Shown: in pieces, positions 22,405 to 34,449 of the stretch
Layout: each line of letters opens with the position of its first letter
Position numbering within the stretch: position 1 is the first letter of the stretch
Source of the DNA: Gavia stellata
Lineage: Eukaryota; Chordata; Aves; Gaviiformes; Gaviidae
Length of the DNA: 64,000 nucleotides
Assembly: GCF_030936135.1 (NCBI RefSeq)
Contig: NC_082599.1
Coordinates: forward strand, 61,478,551 to 61,542,550
Reading direction: 5' to 3'
Program-made: the position numbers and the translations under genes
The notes under the pieces: model-generated
The model's input: the letters and a program-made list of their open reading frames with translations, nothing else
Told to the model about the DNA's origin: nothing
The model's database searches: none

Positions 22405-25400
22405 TGGGTAGCTTGTGCTCAGACTTCCATGCAAGTTGGCTGAGCAGCTTTGTGGCCTCTTGAGGAAATACTTTAATACTTTCATAAATCTGAAAATAAT
22501 GGGTAAATTCTGAAAGACTGGAAAAGAGCTACGGCTGTGATTATGCTAAAAAAGGGCAGGCAAATGATACAATGAATTAAAGCTTGTCACCAGTTCAGGC
22601 AAAGGAATGGAAAAGCAGATATGGGAGTCGTTTGATGAAGAATTAAGGGATCAGACTGTAGCTGCAACCAGCAACGTAATTTTATTGAAAACAGGTCTCC
22701 TCAAAGAAACCTGACTTCATTCTTGCAACTGTTTGGTTAATAAAGGTACCTACAGGCAGACTTTACTAAAGCATTTGACCGGTAAATTCTGAACAAAGTG
22801 CTGACTTTGAGGACTTGTGTAAGCACTAATGAAGCTTGTGTGCCTAAGAAGGTGTGCGTAGTGCCTGTGTTTCTTCTCTCTTTCGTATATTCTTTGATGT
22901 CTGCTAAAATGAGAGCTCCCATTGAGGCTTTTTTCCCTTAGCCAAACCTTTTAAAGAAGCTGTCTCTCTTGCCACCAGGCAGCCTGTTTCCACAAAGCTA
23001 TAGAAAGTTAATAGTCTTTGAGCCTTTCAACCCGGACAAAGTTAAAAATGGTTACATGATCCAAAATCACTACAGCCTGCGGGCACACAGGCAGATGAAT
23101 GACACGGTGAATACAGAAGCCTTGTTTCCAAAGCCATGCTAAAAAAATTAAAATTAAGTAAGCACGTTTTGATGAATTTAAAAAGCCAAAATGGGTACCC
23201 GCACCTGAATGGGATGCAGGATGACAAACGGAATAGTTACAGTGGTAGCCAACACTAATCTTTATAAACCAGTGATAAGTTTTGGCCCCTCAGAGCTCTT
23301 CAGCTAACCATTTTCAAATCTATTTCTACGCCTCACGTGGCGAACTATCTCTGCTAGTACTAGTAGGAATAATTGGGTGCTACTGAATATCACCGTGCTG
23401 CTATTACATGCACAGGCAAGCATTCATGCGTGTGATACTGCCAGTAAAGTTGTGCCCAGGGGTAAATACTTGATTGATGAGGCTTTAGTTCCCAAACAAG
23501 GTGAAAACAGCAAATTCACCTGAGGTTTGTCATGGTTTGATATTGATAGTGTTGATGATGTGATTTCCTGTGCACATTGACTTCAAGAATAGGAGGGATT
23601 TCTGGTTCTTTCACCTTTGGCTTTAAGTCTATTTTATTGATTATTGTATCACAGAGGGTCCTGGGATCTTCACCTTTACACCATTATAGCTCTTCCAGAG
23701 GTTTGTACCGTCAGATTCACCCAGAAAAAAGAAACGGTGCTAACCTATTAACGTGGCTGGTACTAAAAAAGAGTAAAACAATGCAAAAAGAAAGCTTTTA
23801 AAAAATAATCATGTCACTGAAACGGTACTTCAAGCCCCTGTGAAGCAAACAAAAGTTTTGATACATATACAGTATGTGCATATCTTTATCATTTATCAGT
23901 CTTTTGTTCAGGTGTACGCGCCATCATTCCACATCATGCTGTCAAACAAGAGCATCTGTGGCATGCTCTGTGCATGTGGCAAAAGCTCAGTGTAGGTTTG
24001 TGTCTACCGTAAAGAGGGGATCGCATCTCTGACTCTGTGGAGGCTCCTGTTTTCTGGTTTTAATTATCTTAGTCTTCTCTGTAAGTTGAAAGAAATACAG
24101 GGTGCTGATTTACGTAGAATTATGAGTCCAAACTTATTCTGGCAGCCAGAAATAGCTGGGATTCAATGTTTATGCTTTCTTCCCCTGCTAAACTGTCCAT
24201 GCTGCATGGCGCACAGAGTACAGCACAGAACAGGGTTGGTTCCTGCTGTTCAGGGAACTTTCTTCTGTTAATCCAGTGGAGTCAGCAAACCAAATTTTCT
24301 GCCTATTTTTTGTTACTTCAGCTTTAAAGCAGATGAATCAGGGAGAAGCAGACAGCATTTGGTCCACTGTTTCCTGGAGCTATCCATAATCGGTGTTTTT
24401 TAAGCAGATGGCTCCTAGCTAACATTTTATTAGCAGACAGTACCGCTCCATCGAACGCCCATGTAGCCCGCTTGTGAAATGCAGCTGCTACTCAGGGGTT
24501 AATGCAGTAGAGCTGGCAGGGTCCCAGCGGATTCCTTCTTGTGAGTCACTAATGACAGTCCTCCCTGCACCAAACAGACAGGCTGGAATGCATTATGCAG
24601 GTGCCAGTCACGGGAAGGATGCTTTGCATATAATGAACCCTGTTTTCCAGGCCAGAGGTTGAGAGAAAGGTATTTAGTAGTCAAAAGAAAACGTATTTTA
24701 GCGCTAAGTCAACTCTATTGACTACGCTGTGCAAAAAGGAAGAGAAATACTTAATACTATGCGATATAGAATTTCCCTTCTTAAATTCTCTTCCTCTCTC
24801 CTTTCCATAACCTCTTTTCTGAGTGTTTTTTGAGTGAATAGGTATTGCCAACGTCTGCTTGACTTGTGCTGTCATAGTAGATTAGTAATGTCAATGAACT
24901 AGACTGGTTGGGTTTTTTCCTCCTCCTGAAGCATACGCTGAATACCAGGATGCAAGACCTGTATCCCAGGGGAATGGGTGGCATGTGGAAGAACTGAATT
25001 TGGCTTGACGATTCTGTGTCTTGGCCTGTACCAGCTGTAACTCCAAACTGAGTGAAAAATGCCACGTAGTTCCTCCAAATTTTGAGCGTTGGAGAAGGAA
25101 TCTGAACAGTGGGGAGTCAGCCGCGAGTCTGCTTTTAACAGCGGGGGAATTTGTGCAGAGGGAAACTTTGCCGGTAAGTGACACTTCTGGGGGATTTTTC
25201 AGCAACGCAGAAGGTGTCTGAGTTTCTGTTCTGGCCAACATCTACAACTGCTGTGCGGTTTACACGTGACATTGTGTGTTTACTAGCAAAACATCTCATA
25301 CTTTTTAACAGCCTGTCCCTAAAAGGAAACCTCAGGGCTAAACTGCCTCAGACCTTCCCTTGAACTTTTTTTCCTCCCTTTCCCAAACTGGGAGCCCAGC

Positions 25401-25861
25401 TTTCTCTCGGTGTTTTGATGCTCTACCCTAACCACACTTTAATTTTGAATCACCGTTATCCTTAGGTGTTATTCTGTCGGGTTTGGGTAACTCTTTCTTC
25501 CATCATTGTTAATCTATAAGTGAAACACTCCACTTACTTTTTCTTTTTTCATTTTTTTTCTAACTCTCCAAAGATAATAAGAGAAAGATTGGGGTTCCCT
25601 ATCCTGTCTCATCTATAACTTTTCACTGGGTTTGATCCAGGAACATGACTGTCTTCCAGCTCTTGTCAGAAGACAAAACATTCTTCATACTGTGAAACTT
25701 ACAGTTCAGGCACACTGTTCCACGTTTTCTTCATGATAGCCTGGTACCTTAAGACATGTATCTGAAGAAATAAGGATATGATATGGTATCTTGACTAGGA
25801 AATTAGATTAAAACCTTTCCTAGTACTTTTCTTCATTGTCAAAGCCAGTATTTCCTTTTTT

Positions 25862-25877
25862 AAAAAAAAAAAAAAAA
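25862..25877. repeat. A16 homopolymer
   Basis: Sixteen A bases follow CCTTTTTT, giving a small T/A mirror. A simple sequence with no attached element seen. Confidence 0.9.
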
Positions 25878-27466
25878 GTGAAAAATGCCACCCTTGCCAT
25901 AAGGATCAGCCCACTACACTCACTCTGAGCATGTCGAGTGTGAACAGAGTGTTTCTGAAGCTTAAACAGAGTGTGACCAAGCTGAGCGCTTGAGGGAAAA
26001 AAAAAAAATCTCTGACTGCTGACAAATCTGGCTCCTTGGTGCTTCCAATATTCTCCAAGGCATACTCTTGACTCCTTCTGACCGTGTTTGTGAGTTAAAT
26101 TGAGTCGGTGTAGCTTCTACTCTGGTACCTCTGACCGTAGTAGAGACTGGACCGAGTCCCTCCCTGTGTAGCCACGTTGATTTCTGTTGTCTGCAGTCAA
26201 GGTGCAGACTATACCGTGGATGGCGGCATGCTGTTTGTTACCGGTACCATTTTAGTCCAGGTTCATCTCTCTGCTACACCAATGAAGACAAGCTCAGTAG
26301 CCTTGATGCTGCAAGTCAGGAAATGCAAAGTTGCAATGCTCCAGGGCAAATCCGAATCAAACACATGCATACGCATCCCCTCCCCAAGGAAACAACCCCC
26401 TCCCCTGTACCTGTGCTGGGAAGAATAAAGCCCAAGGGCAAAGAGATCTTACAGTGCCTTTGATTCTGCAGAACCTGATGACTGCTGCTAATCAGTGTGT
26501 GGGCAAAGGACATCTGTTCTGTTAGCCAACAAGAGGCAAGTTGTTTATGTCCTTAGAACTAAAGCAAGCATGTAGCCTTATGTCCAGGGCAAAATAAAAC
26601 TTCAAACAAATGGGGACATTTATAAAATACCCACTAATAATAATGATGATAAGTATTCTAACAAAATTCTGTCCCTGGGTCATAAATGGAGAACAAACAG
26701 CAATATAGCTGGAGGTATTAAGGACACAAAAAAATAACCAAAGGAGCTGATTGAGAAGAATTAAAGAAACACTTTCAGGGTAACAGAGCAAGCAGGAAAA
26801 CTCTGGAAAGCTAGAGGTAAGTAAGATAAGTAAGAGACTGATGAGTAGCTTTCACCTCCATGACCAGAGAAGCTACCCACCTTTGGTTACTCAGCCTGCT
26901 TCCGACTTGTGCTGGACTTGCCTGAGCTCAAATTGCTTTGCAGGAATTCTTCTGCAAGCTCTACAGTAGCAACCCTGTAGCCTGAGCAAACAGTGTCCTT
27001 AGATGTCTGCAGGCGCTCCCGGATAGCCTGTCCACAGGCTTCCTGCGTTTACAGCTGGGTACGCAGCACACAAGAAGAGAACAGCGTAGGCACAGTCTAT
27101 AGATACAGCCCGCCTGAGAAATTATCCATACTCTGAACATAGAAAAGATTTTAACTAAAAAAAACCCCATAAGGATATAGAGAAAAGCAGTGATGCAACT
27201 GCAACTCCCAGTCTTCCTTATATTTTTTTTTTTTTAATGCCAACTGCACTGTTTCCCAAAGTCCTGGAATTTCCCAAAGGAACTTCATAGGTCTCACCAC
27301 CTCGAGGGATAGGAAATGAAATGCTCTTCAGCTTGTATAAGACTGTGAAAGAAAAAGAAGCCACTGTGAATCCGTTGTGGGAAGAGGCCACCAGTTGCCA
27401 TCAGAAGAGAACTCAAAACTGTTTAGCCTTGTTACTTTCTGATCATCCTTTTTAGAGAGGAGCTGT

Positions 27467-27500
27467 AGGGTATCATCATATTGGTCTCTTCCAACCTGGT
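27467..27500 (+). mobile_element. Possible CR1 3'-end relic
   Basis: The short stretch ATCATATTGGTCTCTTCCAACC resembles the end of a CR1 3' UTR, but no terminal octamer follows. Only ~30 bp match, so chance is not excluded. Confidence 0.3.
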
Positions 27501-29730
27501 GGTCAACTCTGCATCATCAGGTGAAGTGGTGTAGCTCCCTCTTATTAGGGACACCACCAACACCTGTAGCTCTGTCAGTAGGTGGTTAATTGAAATCTTG
27601 TGCAGAGTCTTCTGTTGTTGCTTCAGACTGTGTTGAAATATCCCAGAGGTGGGACAAGATGTGCGTCTCTGCTCCGATGAGATTGGGTGGGCAAAATGGG
27701 AACCTTTTTAAGATTCAGAAGTTGAAGTTTTTATTAATGAAAATGAAGAGAGAAACAAGGACAGCAGTTTTGACATCTGAGTTTGGACTTCAATAATTAG
27801 GTTCGTCCCTGATGTCACTGACTCATTTTAAAGGTCCATTTGCTTGCTTTCCTACAAGATAAACTATTATAATTATACAGATCATAACATTCTGAGTGTA
27901 TTTCACTTTTATTGACTCACTTTAGAAACTCTAAAGGAGAGGCTGTGCCAGGTTTTTCACATGGATATGTGCCAGCCAGTGCAAATGCATGAATGATGTA
28001 GTCGTGTTAGTGAGTCAAAGTGGGCATTGCCGTATAATTTTTGCTGTCGATGCTGTAACCCCGGGAGTTGCAGCTTGGCAGGTTACTTTCAGGAGTGTGG
28101 GCAATTTAGTCTATTGATTTTTTTTCGGACAGCAAAGCTTGCTTCTGATTGTAATGTTACTTCTTCGTCAAACATATTCAGGTTTAACACATTTGAGAAT
28201 CAGGTTTAATGAAGTCTCATTTGGCCAGTTGCTACCTGTTAACATAGCAGCCAATTAAGACCTTTTTTCTGGTTTGCCCTTGGTATCTAAAGGGCAGGAA
28301 GAGAGTCTGGCTGCAAAATTGTGGCACCTTAGCAAGTGGCGCAACTCTCCCGGTCTTCAGCAAGACCAGCACATCGCTCCGGCTGCTGTACCCTGAGCAG
28401 ATGAACCTTCAAAGCACCACCAAAGGTAAATAGTTGTGAGCAGAGGAAAGAATACTTCATTCTCCAGTTCACCAACCAGTGTATGTAGGAGAGGGAAGGA
28501 AAGGAAAATGAAAGAAAAAAAAAGTGAGTGGGGATTGCTGAACAATGTTGGTCTTAAATAGAGGAGGAAAAAACTTTCGGAGGGGAATAGACGCTGATCT
28601 CTTTGTTGTTTTTGCCAGCAGACATGAATATGAAAGCTGTTGGTCTTTTATATTCTGAGAAATTCATAATAATCCAACCAATATGTTAGCTCTTAATTAT
28701 CTGATACATCCAATTTTAGATGAAATAATAGCATAATGAGGTTTGTGCCAAAGGAGAAAAAGCTGCTGTTTTGAAGAGAGGCTGCTCTGTTCTGTCTGAA
28801 GTTTTGGAGATGAACTAGAGTAATAGGCATGGACACATCTCTGTGATAGTTGTCATGTAACTGTATGCATGTACAAAAAGGGAAGCTAAACCATCTCTCT
28901 GTTGCTGGTAATAAATATCAATGAGTGCATTTTAAGAATTGTCATTATATCAGAGTCAAACAAGTGTCCAAAGATGAATGGACTCTAATTTTTCTTGCCT
29001 TTCTCTGAATAGCTCATAGTACCCTTGTGAAAGCACACGGTAAAAGTAGCATAAATCATGTTGTGCGTTATTCCTCTTGTCTGTGATACGTCCCAGCACA
29101 GATCTACCCCCCTTTCCCTGGGTTGCCCTACCTATAAACCTAGTTTCTAGATCGCTGCTTCTGGCAAAGGTATGGGGGCACATGAATTAATAGGAAGCAT
29201 TTTTGGAAACCGGGAAGGTGACACGGAACTGGATACGCAAGCTGAGGTACGGGGGTGAGGGGCTGTTGCAGCAGTCCAAAATGGTAATGGGTTTTATATA
29301 GCAGGAATGCGAAGAAAGACCAGGCAGTGGCTGGCCATTACCTGTGAAATCACAGGTGAATTTAAAAAATCCTGTGCCTGTGTCCAAAACCTGAAGTTAA
29401 TTTAATTCCTTAGTATAAATTAAATAAAGGCTTTCCCTGTGTCACCTGACTTGAGGGACAGGGTTGCAAGATTTCTTTTATTCACAGGTTTTCCAGCGTT
29501 TAGCAGGTTCTGTTGGGAAAGCCATTGCCCCTCCCAGTGTCTGAGTTTGTCCATATTAGGAGGAGATGGGTTTGCTTTGCAAAACACTGTATTTTTGTAA
29601 GAATTATAAGATATTTTCCGGTTTGGTCCTGTCTTCTGTAAGGGACATTTCTAAGGAAGAAAGTCCAAGTGTGAAATCATGGCAATTATAAGAATGTAAT
29701 ATAAGAAATTCTTCAAAGCACGGCGGGGGG

Positions 29731-29950
29731 GAGGTTCAGGCTGGATATTAGGAAAAATGTCTTTCCTGAGAGAGCGGTAAAGCATTGGAAGAGGCTGCCC
29801 AGGGAGGTGGTGGAGTCCCCATCCCTGGAGGTGTTCAAGGAACGTGTGGACGTGGCACTGCGGGACATGGTTAGTGGGCATGGTGGGGTTGGGGTGATGG
29901 TTGGACTTGATGACCTTACAGGTCTTTTCCAACCTTAGTGATTCTGTGAT
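29731..29950 (+). mobile_element. CR1 LINE 3' fragment (first of a tandem pair)
   Basis: Starts in GAGGTTCAGGCTGGATATTAG (ORF2 residues [11 protein letters not shown]) and runs to the 3' octamer GATTCTGTGAT. One base is missing in the GGTTTAGTGG stretch compared with other copies. A second 3' end follows without a gap. Confidence 0.95.
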
Positions 29951-30118
29951 TGGAAGAGGCTGCCCAGGGAGGTGGTGGAGTCCCCATCCCTGGAGGTGTT
30001 CAAGGAACGTGTGGACGTGGCACTGCGGGACATGGTTTAGTGGGCATGGTGGGGTTGGGGTGATGGTTGGACTCGATGATCTTGCAAGGCTTTTCCAACC
30101 TTAGTGATTCTGTGATTG
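29951..30118 (+). mobile_element. CR1 3' end (second of a tandem pair)
   Basis: Repeats the last ~165 bp of the preceding fragment with few differences and ends in GATTCTGTGATTG. The junction falls at ATTG, which is present both inside the first copy (29784) and at its 3' end (29949). This fits a local tandem duplication, though an independent insertion remains possible. Confidence 0.93.
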
Positions 30119-33100
30119 TAAGAACAAAGAGCAAAGTAGTGGTATTGACAGTGTTTCTAAAAACTGCTGTGCTTTTTTTTTTTTAGTTTCCTGTAGTTCT
30201 ATTGCTTCAGTGCATGAAAAAGAGCATATTCTCTGAATCTTTCTTTCCTCAGTCGCAAAGCAATTGGCTGCAGTGAAACCAGACTTTACTGGAAGGTATT
30301 ATTCGGTGTGAGTTTGTATGGCAAATCTCACTTTTGCTTGCTCAGTCATTCTAGCCCGTATCTTTCATCCATTTTACCATCAGTACTTGACTCTAAACAG
30401 CACGGACGTGGAAAGTAGGTTATCTGAAATCCCTTTTTCTTCCTTTTCTTTTAATAAAAACAGGGTTTTAACTGAATATCCCTTTAGACACGTATTAGCT
30501 GTTGCAAACGATAACGGGCAACTTAAGCTGGAAATATTGTTGGAACATTTAGATAGCATTATTTAAAGTGCATTAAAGTATGTATGACCTAAGCCCACTC
30601 TAACCAATTGCTCACATCTCTCTTTATAGTCTTGCTTTTCATTATATGTGACAAGATTTATAGACCCTGTCCGCTGCCATTAGGCTCTGGAGCATTGTTT
30701 TACCAGCTGTAACATAAACAGCGTGTTGCTGATTTTTATCTTTTTTTTTTCTATACAGTCTATTATTTTGTAGGACAACATCCTGCAAAGAAAAGTCAAC
30801 TGATATCACTGGGGCCCCACCCTGCCTCCACCACCTCAAATTCAGTGAAAACTCAATGCGCTTAATTGTGATTTATATCGGCTAACTTCCATCTATTACA
30901 TTTTTTTTCCTGAAGAGAAGTGCCACAGTTGCCTTAGATAATAAACAGTAAAGGAGTTGGTTTTGAGTTACTAATTGGGAGACATAAATTGCTTTATCAC
31001 ATGTTCAGCTTGTTTACTCCTTTTGGCAAATGTGGCCAAACCTTTTTGGATATTCATGACGCCTTTCCTGGTTGTTTTCTGTCTCTGCTCCCTTTGCAGG
31101 GAGTGTGTTTCCTACTCCTTCAAAGTCCAAACCCAGCAATTTTCAAAGGAATAACGCACACGTTCACACCTGTGAAATATCTGTTGGTAATACCTGTTTC
31201 TGTGACTGTGCTGCCATTGTACCCACAAAGTGGACGGTATCTTAGAGGGGGAAGGAAGAAAAAGCACCAGTAGGCACCAGCTATTTAGCCGCTGTTACCA
31301 AATGATGACTGGTTGTATCAAGGTGGTTTTTAAAAGTGAAAATGTCTCTGCTTTGATCTGCAGGTGAACTCTGAGCCCTGAGCACGCTGCCTGGCTTTCT
31401 CTTGAGTCAGTGAGAAGGTGTGGGGGAAGATTCAAGCTGTTCAGAAGTTAGACAAGACAGCTCTGTTAGGAGGTACGAGTGCTGTATGGACAGGAAAGGC
31501 AATTCAGTCAGTGGAGACAACTCAGCTCTTTGACTTTGGCCAAGGTACCCCCCCTGTATCAAAATGAAGTCAGTTCTGAGTGTGAAGGTAACAGAGCAAC
31601 CAAAAGCTAGGCTTCTTTTCCCAGACTTGGGAAAAGAAAGCCCAAGATATATTTGCTGTGACAACAAACAGTTTTTTTGTTTCTTGTGGTTGATGATTGT
31701 GTGGAGATTAGTGTTTTTTCTGAAGACATCTTTACTTGCATCCTTGCAAGAAATGCAAACAACGTGTTTGGGAATTCAGCACAAAATAGACCTTTTTCTC
31801 TCTGTTCCTTCCAATTCCACCAGTTAGAGTCCAGCAGTCGCTCCTGCATGCTACTCCTTGTCTAGCTGAAGTCTACTTTAGTTAAAAACAAAAGATGCCA
31901 TTAAAATACTTTCAGGGATGGGGCTGTTAGAACAAGTTTGGTTCTAAGTATGTATACAAACGCTTCCAAAACCCAGGGTGGTTGCCCTTGGAATTTCATC
32001 TACCGGTGTGGAAAAAGAGCATAATGAGTTGTTGTGTCTGTGATAAAGAAGTGCAACCACTCTGCTGTGTACAGAGCAGTAGCATACTGCACAAATAGTG
32101 TCCTCCAGTCAATATATATAATGTTTTTTGGACTATAATAGGGCTCTCTTTTGTCTCCAGAATCACCTCTCTTACAATTCTAGCCCATGAGTTTTTTTAT
32201 TGTGGGCAGGTCTTGCGATGCGTGCCAAGCAGCTCCTGTGTGTAGGTGGGGGTGAAATATTTCTGTTTCCAAATTAAAATCTGATGAGAGATCTAGTTAA
32301 TTAAATGTATAGCCTGAAAGTCACCAGTGCCCTATCTTTGATTCTTGTTCGATGGCTTCATACTATTTTTTTTTCCAAAGCCAACACTTTTTTTCCTTTA
32401 AAATCCCTTTGTTTTCAGCTGTACTTTTTTCTTGCTTTCACTTTCAAACGAATTGTTCTCCCAGCTGAGAGGTATTTCTTCCAATGCTTTCCAGTTGTTA
32501 ACTGTGCTTTCCATATCTTTCAAAACATGCCAGACTGTATATAGAGTCTCCCTTAATGCTTGAAACTTTGTGGTTAACTTCCTAACAAGCTTCCTTCTGA
32601 TGTTCCAGATGCACTTGAGAAGGTATCAGCCTGACAGTTTCTTTAGAGCTGATGCAAAACCTTTTTAAACCACTGGAAAGATTTCTAAAGATTATATTCT
32701 TCCTGATTGCGTGATAGCTTCATGAAAATACAGATTTTGCATAAATTCTGCATGTCTTGTGCCTGAAAATATTCATGAACGCTGCCCACTTGTATTTTAG
32801 GCCATGTTGGTTTCTGGCTTGGTTAGTATTATGGAACTGGATGTTAAGAAGGTTTTTTTCATAGTTTCTTGAGCAAGTTGCTTGTTGCTCAAAGGATGAG
32901 GATCTTGCTCTTCTCTCTAAAGATAACTAGGTTTTTGCAGGTATATTCTTCTGTGCTGCAATGGCAGACCAACAGATAGAAACCTCGCAGGTGGGGATTT
33001 ATGTGCAGTTGAGAATGACAAATTCAGGGCATTCTTTTCTGACGAGGGTGTCAGCACAGCTATTGCTGTCCACGAGGTTATCAACCCGGTACTGCAGTCT

Positions 33101-34244
33101 CTTAGCTCAGAAGCTACTGAAATGTTGATCTCGAGTGGAACAGCCAACATCCACAGAAAAAAGCCTTTTCTTTATCTTATATCAGTTATGTGAACAGAGA
33201 ATGATCTTTCTTTTGCAAAATAGTCCTGATTAACTGGATATAAAAAAAGGTAAATGGATTAGGGTTAAAGGTGGTGGAGATAAGCAATATCAGTATATAT
33301 TCCAAATAACTGTTTTACTGATTGGAAAGGTTAGTCTTGGTGAGGGCTGAGCAGGAACAGGCAGAGGTTAAATTAGACCGCTTTGGAAAATCCGGTGCTT
33401 GAATTTTGCTTATGTAGACTTTAAAATCTTCACTTTGGGGGATCCACCATACTGCTTAAGTACCAAGTGTGCTGCTGGCGCTACGTACATTACTATACTT
33501 CTTTCTTTTTACTGGCCGTTCATGGTTAGTTGAAAACAAGTATTTTTAGATGAGGTGTAACCTAACCCAGCCATTACTTGGCCATTATTTTTTCCCCCGC
33601 TGTGATGTGGTTATTTCACCGATTTGTACTTCTGGTAAGTCAAGACTGGATGGCTCACCAGTGGAAGCTGAGTAGTCATCTGTGCAATCTTCCGGGACAC
33701 TACTCGTGTGACCAAGTAGAAGCGCAAACGGTGAAAGTAGGTGGTTAAATAAATCAGAAGATTAAATTTAGAGTTGAAAAGAAAATTGGGTATGTGGCCA
33801 GTTCGACATGTGATGGGTAGTTTGCATATCATGCTCACTGAGACAGGGTAAGCATTTTTCTAGCAAGCAATGCAACAGAATGAGAACTCATACAGGAAGG
33901 AAAGTCAGTGTAAAGCCACAGACAAAAACCAGCTTTGGTTCACTTGGTAAGTACCCTGTAAGCAATTGCTCTGAGCTGAAGAAATGATTTTTTTTATTTT
34001 TTTGCTCGGAGAAAGAATCAGAAAACTGACTTTGCTTGCAGTGAAACATACCCTAAAAATTTCCTTGCAGTTAGTTGAGTATTTTTTCCTTAAACTTTTC
34101 TTTGCATTCAGTATCCCCTTTATCTTCTATAGTCTCCTTCAGTCTTGTTTATTTAGGCCATAAACTCTTCAGGAATGGCATTATTGTGCAATATACTTTT
34201 ATAGAACTTTGCACAAGTAAATTTTAAACCTGCTTATGGTAGAA
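30119..34244. other. Non-coding stretch
   Basis: AT-leaning DNA with T-rich runs (for example near 30172 and 30741). No repeat family or gene was recognised; the longest frames are under 95 codons. Confidence 0.6.
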
Positions 34245-34449
34245 ATTTTTTACTATGAGGGTGGTGAAACCCTGGCCCAGGTTGCCCAGCGAGGTGGTAG
34301 ATGCCCCATCCCTGGAAGCATTCAAGGTGAGGTTGGACGGGGCTCTGAGCAACCTGATCTAGTTGAAGATGTCCCTGCTCACTGGAGGGGGGTTGGACTA
34401 GATGACCTTTAAAGGTCCCTTCCAGCCCAAACCATTCTGTGATTCTATG
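34245..34449 (+). mobile_element. CR1 LINE 3' fragment, ATTCTATG-type
   Basis: TACTATGAGGGTGGTGAAACCCTGG starts a region matching the ORF2 end and 3' UTR of a different CR1 subfamily. It includes TTGGACTAGATGACCTTTAAAGG and ends ATTCTGTGATTCTATGG. Diverged from the 14.4 kb type, with no open frame of note. Confidence 0.93.

Larger units (their letters stand above)
22405..29730. other. Non-coding stretch
   Basis: About 7.3 kb with no supported gene. Contains A16 at 25862, T13 at 27223-27235 and a doubtful CR1 scrap at 27.5 kb. Open frames stay under 120 codons. Confidence 0.6.
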
